A stretch of DNA of 64,000 nt, from positions 27,318,860 through 27,382,859 of the forward strand of contig OW028737.1 in the NCBI GenBank assembly GCA_932294355.1, written 5' to 3'. This document shows, piece after piece, positions 55,047 to 64,000 of this stretch; the first letter of the stretch is position 1; each line of letters opens with the position of its first letter. The position numbers and the translations under genes are program-made. The notes below the pieces were generated by a model, which was not told the origin of the DNA, searched no databases, and saw nothing but the letters and a program-made list of their open reading frames with translations. This DNA comes from Aporophyla lueneburgensis (lineage: Eukaryota > Arthropoda > Insecta > Lepidoptera > Noctuidae).

Positions 55047-55068
55047 TTAATAATGCGGTATAATCAGG

Positions 55069-55074
55069 AATAAA
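55069..55074 (+). terminator. Polyadenylation signal of the microexon gene (AATAAA)
   Basis: A canonical AATAAA 22 nt after the stop codon, followed by T-rich sequence. It implies a very short 3' untranslated region. Confidence 0.75.
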
Positions 55075-55079
55075 GTTTT

Positions 55080-56770
55080 TAATTTTTACTATTCGTTTTT
55101 AATTCCTAGTAAGTACTATATACGTAATAGAAAAGAAACGTTAAAATAAATATATTATGTGCAAGTATAATAAAGGAAAAAAGGTAAGACCCCACTGGGT
55201 ATCAAAGAATTCGTCCGCATCGCTGTCAGTGGGCAAAGAACCCAACAGGCGAGCAGTGTTGCCACGTTGGATGGCAATTAACACACCTATTCATCATACT
55301 TAACGTCCAATTTCAGAGATCCAATAACACATTGTATTTGTTTATATTGTTACCTGTCCGCTGTGATAGACCACCCCATAGAGACTATCCCACGTAGGTA
55401 ATAATATCGTGGCGCGATTTCCTCACCTCTGGATCGTCAACACTGCGCAGTGCGGAGAGTTGAAAATGGGACAGTGTATTTTTCGACATGCTCGAATGTG
55501 TGAGTATCGAGAATGCAACTAAGTTGTTGGATTCTTAACACTCAGTTCAAAACCGAAAGCTGAAAATCTATTGCGAGATAAAATCCCACCAAGATATTTT
55601 TACATTCGGGTGAATATGATCTTAAGCTCAACCAGCCTTAATTTTATCCAAAAATAGTCCTCGTTTCCACCACCCTTTGAAGGACCTACTATATACCATA
55701 ACATTACATCAGAGGCAAAGGGTTCTTTCGTTTTGTTTCGTCAAAGTTCGACGAAGGCACGAAATAACACCTCGGGGAATAGAAGAGGCGTCTTGGAACA
55801 TGTCTCATACACTATTCATGGGGTGAACCTTGCCTCGCTCTATTTTAGAGTGCCTCGGTCTGAAAATTGAGTGACGTGAAAAATATCGACAATTTTATGT
55901 ATAGTGAAAACCAAAACTATCTGGTGAAAGTGTAAAGAAACCTTATTCTTACACTGATTGTATAAAAATTTACCCGCTAAGGGGATTTAGTAAGACAATA
56001 ATTTGTATTTAGAACGTTCCAATTTTATAACTCCCCAATCTTTCCAGTGAAATATATAGTTTTAATAACATTCTTAAAGATTTATTGTATATGAAAAATA
56101 TTCGCCAAATATTGAGGGAACATTTATTTAACGTAAATTAATGGAGGAGTTAATTGATTGACAATTTCAGGGTGGAGTTTTCAAATAATCACATCAAAAC
56201 ATTCAATCTGTAAGTGGTACTGCAAATTTGCATCTATATGTTCGTTTTAACCATTTGTTTACATTTTTATGACTATAGTTCTGTACAGACTGTAGTGTAC
56301 CAACCTGAGGAATATTTTTATATGTTTTGTGAAGGGCTGTACATGGGACTGAAACATCACTAGCTAAATTTTGGTTCTGTCAACCCTTTTATCCGCTACG
56401 GGGCTCATTTTTTATTGTTATTGTAAAGCTTAGAGCAACCCAAGTATCTCAATGCCATAATTTTCTACTAACTGAAGCCTAAAAATGTAAAACACAAATT
56501 GCTCTGCGTAATCTATTTGCATATTTAATGAAAAATAATCATTAAAAATGTTTTAATTAAGTTTTCACCTAAAATATTCTTTGAAAGGATAAAATTAACC
56601 AATTCTTGAATATTAGCTCTTTTGGGTTTTGAATAATTTCACAGCTCATCACACAACCTATTATAAAGTCCCTTAAAGGTTAGAAACTTAGGAGTTTCGT
56701 AGTGTCCTAAAATAGACTAGGTAAACAGCTGATTTTGAATCTTGATCCGTGATCTCTCTTGGTGGTGGTG
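55080..56770. other. Intergenic, nothing recognised
   Basis: No long frame and no clear repeat family. A possible 38-nt microexon (56173-56210, TTTCAG to GTAAGT) has no neighbours to support it. Confidence 0.35.
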
Positions 56771-56774
56771 GTGG

Positions 56775-56905
56775 TAGTGGTGGATGACCTTGTGAAGGCC
56801 ACAGGAATCCCCTGTATACGAGAAGCACGGAACTGGTCGAAGTGCCAGTAGTAGGGGACGGCTTTTGTCCAGGTGTTACTGACTTTCAGCTTAAATGATG
56901 ATTGA
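56775..56905 (+). mobile_element. RTE-type LINE 3' tail fragment
   Basis: GGATGACCTTGTGAAGGCCA, a CGAGAAGCACGGAACTGGTC block and AAATGATGATTGAACTGG match the tail of 10410-10715. Confidence 0.55.
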
Positions 56906-57229
56906 ACTGGTTTTGAAAATTATAGATAATACTTACGTTTGTTTATTTATTTATTTTGACCAACTTGTCTAAAATTATTGATGAAAACTGTATAGTAAAA
57001 AAATCTTTCATCTTTCACAGGCATAATCGTTAAGAGTTATTTTATTATATTAGCAGCGAAATTAACTACTAAACAAATTGACAATACCAACATGAACAGT
57101 CAGTATATTCAAATCACAACTATTATTCTTTGACAGTTTTATGAACGAGTCAAATTGACGTATGGTTTCTTTTATTTTAGCAATTAATTTTCCTGACTAT
57201 ACAGCGTAATTATGTTCGATTCATGAAGA

Positions 57230-57480
57230 TTGTAATGCAGCAGTGAAACAGCATTATTACTGTTTAATTTCCTCAAATGACTGGCAGAATTGTCGCCATT
57301 GTTAATTAATATGAACCGAGCCATATTGTCGTGTACGCCCGGGGGAACACCGCCCTGCACAATTACGTAATATCTCGCAATTACTCCGCCCAATTACCGC
57401 TGCATGTTCTGATTAGTTATGCAAATTCCACGTATTTGGACTAATTATGATGTTAGATGTAGTAATTAATTAGTGTGTTT
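57230..57480. promoter_or_regulatory. Possible conserved non-coding (enhancer-like) element
   Basis: This is a non-repetitive stretch of higher complexity with an octamer ATGCAAAT (57419-57426) and several TAAT/ATTA homeodomain cores, including TAATTAATTAG near 57461. It is not coding in any good frame. The call rests on motif content only. Confidence 0.3.
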
Positions 57481-58064
57481 AGGTTAAGAAGCATAATGAT
57501 TATGGTATCTACGGTCCAGAGATTTGCGATGCGATAAAGGTTTCCTAAGATTATAAAATTAATAAATAGCTTCAGATGGTAAAATAACGATTTCTTGGTA
57601 AATAATCAGATGGACTTCGATTGTGATATCGGATCCACTCGCTTTTCTCATTCCTATTTCATTCCATTCTATTCAGAATTTGTACTTTCTACCTCCATAA
57701 CTAAATACCTATGACTAATGTTCCATACATGTCCTTTGGTCAACAGTGGGAGAGTGTAAAAAAAATATGTTCCATACCCACATATTTTTGGTCCTTCGAG
57801 CCGGATCTCGCATTAAAACTCACAATGTTTTCTACAGTGTTCTTCCATTTGCGTCCATGTTATGCGCGTTGCATCTTTTTTCCCACCGCTCGGTACAACG
57901 GCATTATGTTTTAAAAGGTTTCAAAATAAAAAACGCATCGCCGGTTGGTATTATTCTTGAAAAATGGCCGACCTTTGTTAGTTTGACCTGTTTTGGAGAA
58001 ACGAGCGAAAGAATATTTCATGCATTATGAATTTTGTTTCTTCATTCAGCGGTTATGTGGTTTT

Positions 58065-58205
58065 GTCCTAGAACCAAAAATTCGAAGACATGGACATACC
58101 CTGCCACCTCGACCATCAACTTGCACTGAGCCCTCGAGGTGAGTTACGGCCCACTCTATCACTGTAACGATGCCTGTGTCCCAGCAGTGGGAATATTGTA
58201 GGCGG
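58065..58205 (+). repeat. SINE family D, partial copy
   Basis: Contains TTTGTCCTAGAACCAAAAAT and GTGTCCCAGCAGTGGGAATA. Confidence 0.6.
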
Positions 58206-58904
58206 ATTTTGCTCACGTCACCAATTTAACATTAGAATTAAATAATTTATATTAATGTGACTTTTACTTAAACGATTACTTAATACTACTTAATAATATA
58301 AATTATGGAAGATTTTGAACGTATCGAATTAAATTTTTAGTCTCCATTAAAATTACAGGTAAAATCTAACCGAAACAAATTTGTAAACTTCCTAAAGTGG
58401 AAATTGTTGTTCGAAACTTTAACTATTATATCAGCAATTTCTAAGATATTAAGTTCAATATTGTTCTTCGTGCCTACCTACTTATAACTTTTCAATAATT
58501 CAAATGAACACAATAACAAATTACTTGAAAGTTTTGCCTATGCGTGGGCTGATGTAAGAAATAACTTTACTTAATCAAAGGGAATAGAGTAATATTAATA
58601 AAAGTTTCTCATAAGCTGATGGTAGTTAAGGATAGCTTATAAAGTTACCTCTACCCCATACTAGTAAAGGAAAATAAACAAGAAGGTAATACAATCAAAG
58701 ATTCCCCGTAATTATTTGGTATGACTACGATAATATGATTACCACAAATGTAGTTACCTATTCTACCAGATATAAATTACTGGGGCCTATATGTATTTAT
58801 ACATATCATAAAGGTAAGTCGCTTTTTGTGCCTGTCTGAGTGACTGCGGCTTCGTGTCTGTGTCTGTGTGAGCGCGGCTTGTCGTGTCTATCTAGGACAT
58901 GAGC

Positions 58905-59095
58905 ACATGGTCTTCACATGATCTGACCAAGATTAAGTCTGGACTTTAAAAGAGACTGTGACCTCTGAATTTGTTTCGGCCTTTCTTCTCAGAGTAGTCA
59001 GATATGAAACGCCGACCACATATAGTTTAAAAAAATATGATTGACGTATAAAAGTGTTTGTACAAACCTATTTGCAAAAATAAAGTCATTTGACA
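58905..59095 (+). repeat. Lepidopteran repeat family E, copy
   Basis: Collinear with 2972-3245: CATGGTCTTCACATGATCTG, AAAGAGACTGTGACCTCTGA, TTTCTTCTCAGAGTAGTCAG and AATAAAGTCATTTGA at the end. Confidence 0.6.
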
Positions 59096-59492
59096 CCGCG
59101 GGCTTTGGTTTCTGTTTGTGTGACCACGGTTTCTTGTGCCCGTATTTGTAATCGTGGCTTCTCGTGTCTGTCTGTGTGACCGCGGTTTCTCGTGTCTGCC
59201 GGTGTTACCGTGGTTTCTAGTGTCTCTCTGTGTGACCGCGGTTTCTCGTGTCTGCCGGTGTTACCGTGGTTTCTAGTGTCTGTCTGTGTGACCGCGGTTT
59301 CTCGTGTCTGCCGGTGTTACCGTGGTTTCTAGTGTCTGCCTGTGTGACCGCGGTTTCTCGTTTCTGTCGGTGTTACCGCGGTTTCTTGTCTCTGCCGGTG
59401 TTGCCACGGTTTCTCGTGTCTGTCGGTGTGACCGCGGTTTCTCGTGTCTGTCTGTGTTTCCCTGGCTTCTCGTGTCTGTTAGTGTGACCGCT
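59095..59492. repeat. 30-bp minisatellite (about 13 units)
   Basis: Units alternate between GTGACCGCGGTTTCTCGTGT-type and GTTACCGTGGTTTCTAGTGT-type, giving a 60-bp higher-order period in the middle. Open frames on both strands follow from the repeat and are not genes. Confidence 0.9.
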
Positions 59493-59499
59493 TTGATGT

Positions 59500-60080
59500 T
59501 CGTTATCACGCGAATTGATTGTGGTTTTCACTATCATTTAAATAATTTATTGCGGAAGGTTTATGTGCAATATATTTATATTTAGTTTAAGTTATATACA
59601 GCACAATACTTGAATATTTGTACATGGTGCCATATTAATTCATTACATCTGTGCGAGCATGGGGCGTGTCACTGGTTTTAAATAAATACCTAGTTATAAG
59701 CAATCGAAAGAGTCCTCGCCTCAAGTAAAACAGCTCTTTAGCTCACACTGTATTAGTTTATACACATGATAATTAAACGCAACAAACTTAATCGGCCTTT
59801 TAAAAAAGAAAACGAATCATGAACCAAAACAAAACATTTCAATATCCTTTTTATGACAAACGTATAATAAATTATTTTTCTCAAGCTTTCCCCATTTCAA
59901 AGCTGACTTAAGCCGAGGCAGTTAAACAGCACTCGTCGGGGCGGCAGCGTCACCGCTAATCTTCAGAAAATACAGGAAAAGTGTTACTAAGATATTATTA
60001 TTATAATATATCTTGAGTTGCTCGGAGACAAAATCCCTCAAGTGCGCAAAACATAAATAGCAGATTTTATTAATTTACTG
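59500..60080. other. Intergenic, nothing recognised
   Basis: AT-rich, with no repeat family or gene seen. Confidence 0.35.
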
Positions 60081-60125
60081 CCTCGTTTGTCTAGTGGTCG
60101 CAAGCGCTACTGCTAAGCATGATGG
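60081..60125 (+). repeat. tRNA-like SINE head fragment
   Basis: CTGCCTCGTTTGTCTAGTGG and the following TCGCAAGCGC resemble a SINE A-box region. MITE M2 interrupts it before a B-box. Confidence 0.45.
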
Positions 60126-60488
60126 CCTGCACCCCTAGCCAAGTTGATAATCTGCAATCATTAACGCTAGTCGAAAACGAATTAAATGTATAGGAATGAA
60201 ATCATCTTAACATTAAGTCACGTGGTTGAAACAAACGAATAGAAAATTCGTAGCCAAGTTCACATCGTTCAAAATGATAGAATGAATGTTATCGTTTCTA
60301 CAATGTTCAACGCTACAACCTTTGTTATAATGTCGTTTTTCTAAAGACATTGTAGAACGAGCGGCTGACTCAGGCGCGTCAATCTGGCTACTAGCTTATT
60401 GTTTTCTACAATTTCTGACACCGAGGCGTTATCGATTGGAGAACGGAATTCGACACGAAACGGTTGTAACTTGGCTAGGGGGGCTGGG
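60126..60488 (-). mobile_element. MITE, family M2, copy 2 (inverted)
   Basis: Inverted full-length relative of 26132-26506. The right end is AACTTGGCTAGGGGGGCTGG. It appears to lie within a tRNA-like SINE. Confidence 0.75.
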
Positions 60489-60599
60489 CTAAATTCCCAA
60501 GTCCGGCAAACTGTTATTGGGTTTTTTAGCAGCCCGGAGTGCCGATTTGTGTCCGATGGCTGGCAATAGGCGAGACCACTCATGCATGGGACTAGAATA

Positions 60600-60850
60600 T
60601 AACTGGCGAAATATGGGTCCCAACTATGTTGGGGTTGGCTTCTCGTCCAACCGGTTGCAGCTAAACACCATATTTTACATGGAGCGACTGCCGATATAAC
60701 CTTCACAACCCAATTACTGGGTAATGCGATACCCTTTGGTAAGATTGGTTGTCAGAGTTTCAGGCTTCTGATGATCTGTAACAACTGTCCAAGATCTATG
60801 AATGACAGCCGAGACCAGCAGCTTAACGTGCTTTCCGAGGCACGGACGGG
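60600..60850 (-). repeat. Retroposon family B, minus-strand copy
   Basis: Contains the inverse of the family B landmarks: CAACTATGTTGGGGTTGGCT, CAACCCAATTACTGGGTAAT and TTAACGTGCTTTCCGAGGCA. Confidence 0.65.
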
Positions 60851-61493
60851 CCTTGGTATGTAAAGATTCACGGACCAACCGCGGTAAGCGTAGCTTAATC
60901 TGATCGATCGTCCCGTGCGGCTATTATTGCTTAGCCAAAAGCAAGAACAAAAACTCAAAATTATATGAACCACAAAGAGCTGATTACAATAAGACTTTTT
61001 TGAGTCTAATAATTGTATTATTTGTGGGGCCTTAGGCTTCGTGAAAGAAAAGAAATCTTTTTTGTCAGTTTCTTATTGTGAGATATCTTTAAGAAATTGA
61101 AAAATTAAATCAGTGTGACCATGAAAGTGCAGTTTTCATGGTGCTAAACCATTGGTATTAGTCACAGAAATTGTTAATGGTTTCAGAGAATAGTTTTTTT
61201 AGGTTTTGGTTTTATTTCAAAGATAACTTAATAGACAAATGAGTGATTTTTAATCTCTTTAAATGACTTGCTAAATAATGGGCAAGCATACAATAATGAC
61301 TGGTTATTTCAAATACTTGTTTTCTTTTTACATTATATTTTGTATAAAAATTGAAAAGGGATACTGCCGCGTGCAGGGAGACCATAGTATGATTTTAATA
61401 ACCAAATTGTTCAAAATCAGTCGATTTCATGCACAGCTCCTTCAAATGCTACACCACAATAACTTAGACAAACTCATTCCATTTTTTTTTCAG

Positions 61494-61625
61494 TGTTCAT
61501 ATATTGTTATTCCCAAACACAGTAATAAACACTTCAAGAGTAGGTACGGCCGCAAGCGCTCCCAAATGATTACTGAAATATTCAGGCTTTTACAACATAG
61601 GCCGTTGCCGGAGTACACAAATTGA
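61494..61625 (+). CDS. Possible terminal exon of an unknown gene
   Basis: A strong acceptor (nine T then CAG, ending 61493) is followed by 43 open codons to TGA at 61623-61625 and a polyadenylation signal at 61674. The peptide reads CSYIVIPKHSNKHFKSRYGR and continues KRSQMITEIFRLL. The SRYGRKR string looks like an amidation/dibasic cleavage site of a neuropeptide precursor. An AG just before GTACGGCCGC (61550) would place an intron inside the Arg codon before YG, where NPY/NPF-type genes have one. No upstream exon with a signal peptide or peptide core was found, so this remains a candidate. Confidence 0.3.
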   Translation, partial: CSYIVIPKHSNKHFKSRYGRKRSQMITEIFRLLQHRPLPEYTN

Positions 61626-61673
61626 AACCAATATATACAGGAACAGTTTATTGTGAACCCAAATACATTTTAC

Positions 61674-61679
61674 AATAAA
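61674..61679 (+). terminator. Candidate polyadenylation signal AATAAA
   Basis: It lies 49 nt after the TGA of the possible terminal exon at 61494-61625. Confidence 0.4.
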
Positions 61680-62104
61680 GTTTAGTAAAAGTGTCGAAAT
61701 GTTTCGTCTTTTCGACCGTATTCTAAAATTAAAAGGTTCTCAATTTGTCTGTGTTTTCAAATGTTAAAATTTAAAATTTTGTGATATATTCGACAGTTGT
61801 TTTGCTTCAATATCGAAAATTCCTTTTTTAATGGATATGCTTCAGGGGTGGTCCCATATACGAGTAATTTGTAATAACTTTGCTAGGGTCTTTTTGCGTT
61901 AGCTTCGATAATACCTACGTATTTAACCCATTTTGTGAGCTTTGATGATGTTCTAATACATCCTGTCACTGTTGTTTGTACCACAACTAAACAGTGAAAA
62001 ATAAAAACTTTAAAAAAAATTAAAATAAGCGACATCCAAAAAAAATAACAACTACAAAGTGAAAAATAACTTTAATTTCGGAAATCAGTTGTGTTTGGTC
62101 GAAA

Positions 62105-62290
62105 GTCTAATAATCAGTCTTACCAAGGGGTATCGCATTACCCAGTAACTGGGTTGTGGAGGTCAGATGGGCAGTCACTCTATGTAAAATACTGGTACTC
62201 AGTTGCATCTGGTTAGACTCCAGTCTAACCAAATGCAACCCAACCCGACCCCAACATAGTTGGGAACAAGCTAGGCAGAAGATGAGCGTC
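62105..62290 (+). repeat. Retroposon family B copy
   Basis: Contains AGTCTTACCAAGGGGTATCG, TTACCCAGTAACTGGGTTGT and ACCCCAACATAGTTGGGAAC. Confidence 0.65.
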
Positions 62291-62389
62291 TTTGGTATTT
62301 TAGTATTTGCCATCGACTTTCGGAAGGGGATGCCCTAGAAGGACATAGTGATCTTAGTGGCAATGTACGTTACTTAACTTTATACTGTT

Positions 62390-62565
62390 AATAGTTATAA
62401 GAGAAGAGAAAGACCAAAGAAACGATAGATGGACGGTGTCAGTTATGATATGGATAGAAAGGGGGTGACTACTGAAATGACGACTAATAGGGAAGTGTGG
62501 AAGAAAAATATGTGATGCGCCGACCCCAAATAAATTGGGATAAGGGCAGAAAAATGATGATGACT
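62390..62565 (+). mobile_element. LINE 3' end fragment
   Basis: One frame reads RERPKKRWMDGVSYDMDRKG and continues VTTEMTTNREVWKKN, a familiar C-terminal end of moth LINE ORF2. It is followed by GCGCCGACCCCAAATAAATT and an AAATGATGATGA tail. Confidence 0.6.
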
Positions 62566-63005
62566 GTCGAAATTACTTCAGAAATATTATAATACAACAT
62601 CTATACAGTCAAGTCTTGTCATGCCAGCAATTAATCTTACACAATAAACGAAATAAACGTTACAGTAATTGATTTCAACAGTTTAAATTAATACCAAATA
62701 ACAAACTCTTGAATAAACTTTCAAATTCCTGACTATTAGGATTCACTTCAGAAATCCAATGCATTTGGAGTTCAAACGAATTGTGTTTCGTATCTATAGG
62801 AGCGAAGTTTACGATAGAAGCACCGTTTGTCAGAAGCACGTCTCGAACGATACCCAACTGAAAGCGTCCGACCTCACCACTTGGAGCTCAAAGGGTCAAT
62901 TTGTTGGTTGGATCGCTGAGAATTTACGGTACAGAATAGATTCGGAACCTGTTTCAGTTACCGTAATTTAATTTGTTACATTTGGGATTAAGTTATACCA
63001 TATCC

Positions 63006-63200
63006 AAAAACCGGCCAAGTGCGAGTTGGACTCACACACGAAAAAATAACGCAAAAATAGGGGTGTTATAACTATGGTCGCTGTTATGTGTCTGTCTGTG
63101 GCACCGTAGCTATCAAACAGGTGAACCAATTTGGGTACGGTTTTTTATTCAAAAGTAGGCTTTCTAGAGGTGGTTCTTAGACGTGTTATATCAGTATCTT
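63006..63200. repeat. Remnant of the GGTTCCGT/TTGGCCGG repeat, inverted
   Basis: It starts ACCGGCCAAGTGCGAGTTGG and carries a TGTCTGTCTG remnant, as in the element at 12232-12800 but inverted. Confidence 0.5.
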
Positions 63201-63499
63201 TTCAGCTGTTTCGACACACGATCAATTTATTGAAACTTTACACACTAATTCTTATTAAACTTAAAGGGCCAATACGTTTTTTTTTGGAGGTTTCTGTTTG
63301 TTCAAAGATTTTTTTTATTTTTTACGTTTCTTGCATCAGGATACCTTCAATTTTTACGTCGGCATTTAAATTTGAATACTTACCAAACTCTTAGTACTCC
63401 TATACGCGAGTCGACGACTTAGGCTTCAACAAATCGACGCGTTTACCTGTACAGTTACCTGTACCGTTGGTTAAGTGCCGCTCGTATATCATCACCATC

Positions 63500-63675
63500 G
63501 TTATTTTTTGCCGAAAAACATCCGCTGCTGGACGCTTCCTTCGCAGTGTGGTAATAAAATGCATAGAGAACGCTGCTGCTCATTTTCTTTTAACTCCCAT
63601 AGTCCTTTTTACGACACCCACGGGAAGAAAAGGGATGGTGCTATTCTTTACGTCACCACACCGAACTGGAACCGC
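63500..63675 (-). repeat. Retroposon fragment, inverted partner of 53745-53975
   Basis: It carries the inverse of the same landmarks (CATCCGCTGCTGGACGCTTC, ACGACACCCACGGGAAGAAA). The rest of 62570-64000 is AT-rich with nothing recognised. Confidence 0.6.
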
Positions 63676-64000
63676 TCACGGGAACGAAAGTTATGAAAGA
63701 AGATTCGTTTACGAAAGTTAAAATTTCAAATCGTAATTGAATTTTGCTGAATACATTAGAAAAATCACCCGAATTAATACTAAAGATGAGTTTGACAAGT
63801 TCTCGACTGCAAATTCTTAATTCAAAATCGGATGATAGCTATAAACTTTGATTAGCTAAATATTAGTTTTTAATTTCAACCTTAACTTCACTCCCCTAAC
63901 AGTTTTTCAATCAGCAGAAAATGTAAGCTTTTATTTATTTATCAAAGTCTCCCATCGTTCATTGATCAACACAGTTTACCCATTCATCACTAGATGTCAC

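Noticed and set aside
56173..56210. Isolated 38-nt microexon candidate downstream of the gene
   Set aside because: It lies after the stop and polyadenylation signal and has no neighbouring exon to set a phase.
59248..59585. Frames of 78-93 codons on both strands
   Set aside because: They come from the 30-bp minisatellite and carry no domain.
61494..61625. Naming this a neuropeptide F or RYamide gene
   Set aside because: No peptide core, signal peptide or upstream exon was found, and the FFxxxRY pattern of RYamides is absent; only the amidation-like motif supports it.

Overview
The window looks like lepidopteran (moth or butterfly) nuclear DNA. It is AT-rich, genes are split by spliceosomal introns, and it is full of moth-type mobile DNA: Helitrons ending in CTAG, tRNA-derived SINEs, RTE/R1/CR1-like LINE tails, Transib, mariner and many MITEs. 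There is no bacterial or organellar content. All family assignments come from reading the sequence, not from searches.

The main feature is one plus-strand gene that no long ORF reveals. By following splice sites and codon phase by hand I trace 45 coding exons from 2604 to 55046. They total 2,793 nt (930 codons plus stop), or about 5 percent of a 52 kb locus. The parts join in frame from end to end. Thirty-two of the exons are 51 nt or shorter, and the smallest are 14, 16, 17, 21, 24 and 25 nt. The protein has a charged N-terminal part, an N/Q/M-rich segment, a decapeptide repeat (exon 10), a coiled-coil-like piece, a P/S/G-rich piece, and a Thr/Ser-rich array. In that array each 11-residue (or 9-residue) repeat has its own 33-nt (or 27-nt) phase 0-0 exon, 14 of them between 26040 and 37466. 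Two duplicated exon pairs, a basic stretch, an acidic segment and a W/Y/F-rich C-terminus ending in NPFRD follow. A polyadenylation signal lies just after the stop. I do not recognise the protein. The true 5' end (signal peptide, start codon, promoter) was not found and may lie left of the window.

The introns hold the mobile DNA. An apparently intact Transib (4557-7994) has a 709-residue RAG1-like transposase and termini that begin with the V(D)J heptamer CACAGTG. Also present are a Helitron relic with Rep/helicase pieces (22987-25705), a broken mariner (30692-31970), a nested Helitron/DNA element/LINE composite (41364-43567), and an intact antisense DD41D transposase (50137-51213). MITEs and at least four SINE-like families complete the set. 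One SINE landed exactly on an exon-intron junction and duplicated the splice donor.

From 55047 to 64000 I see mostly intergenic repeats: a 30-bp minisatellite, MITEs, and SINE and LINE tails. There is also a possible terminal exon with a polyadenylation signal near 61.5-61.7 kb and a non-repetitive stretch with POU and homeodomain-type motifs near 57.3 kb.
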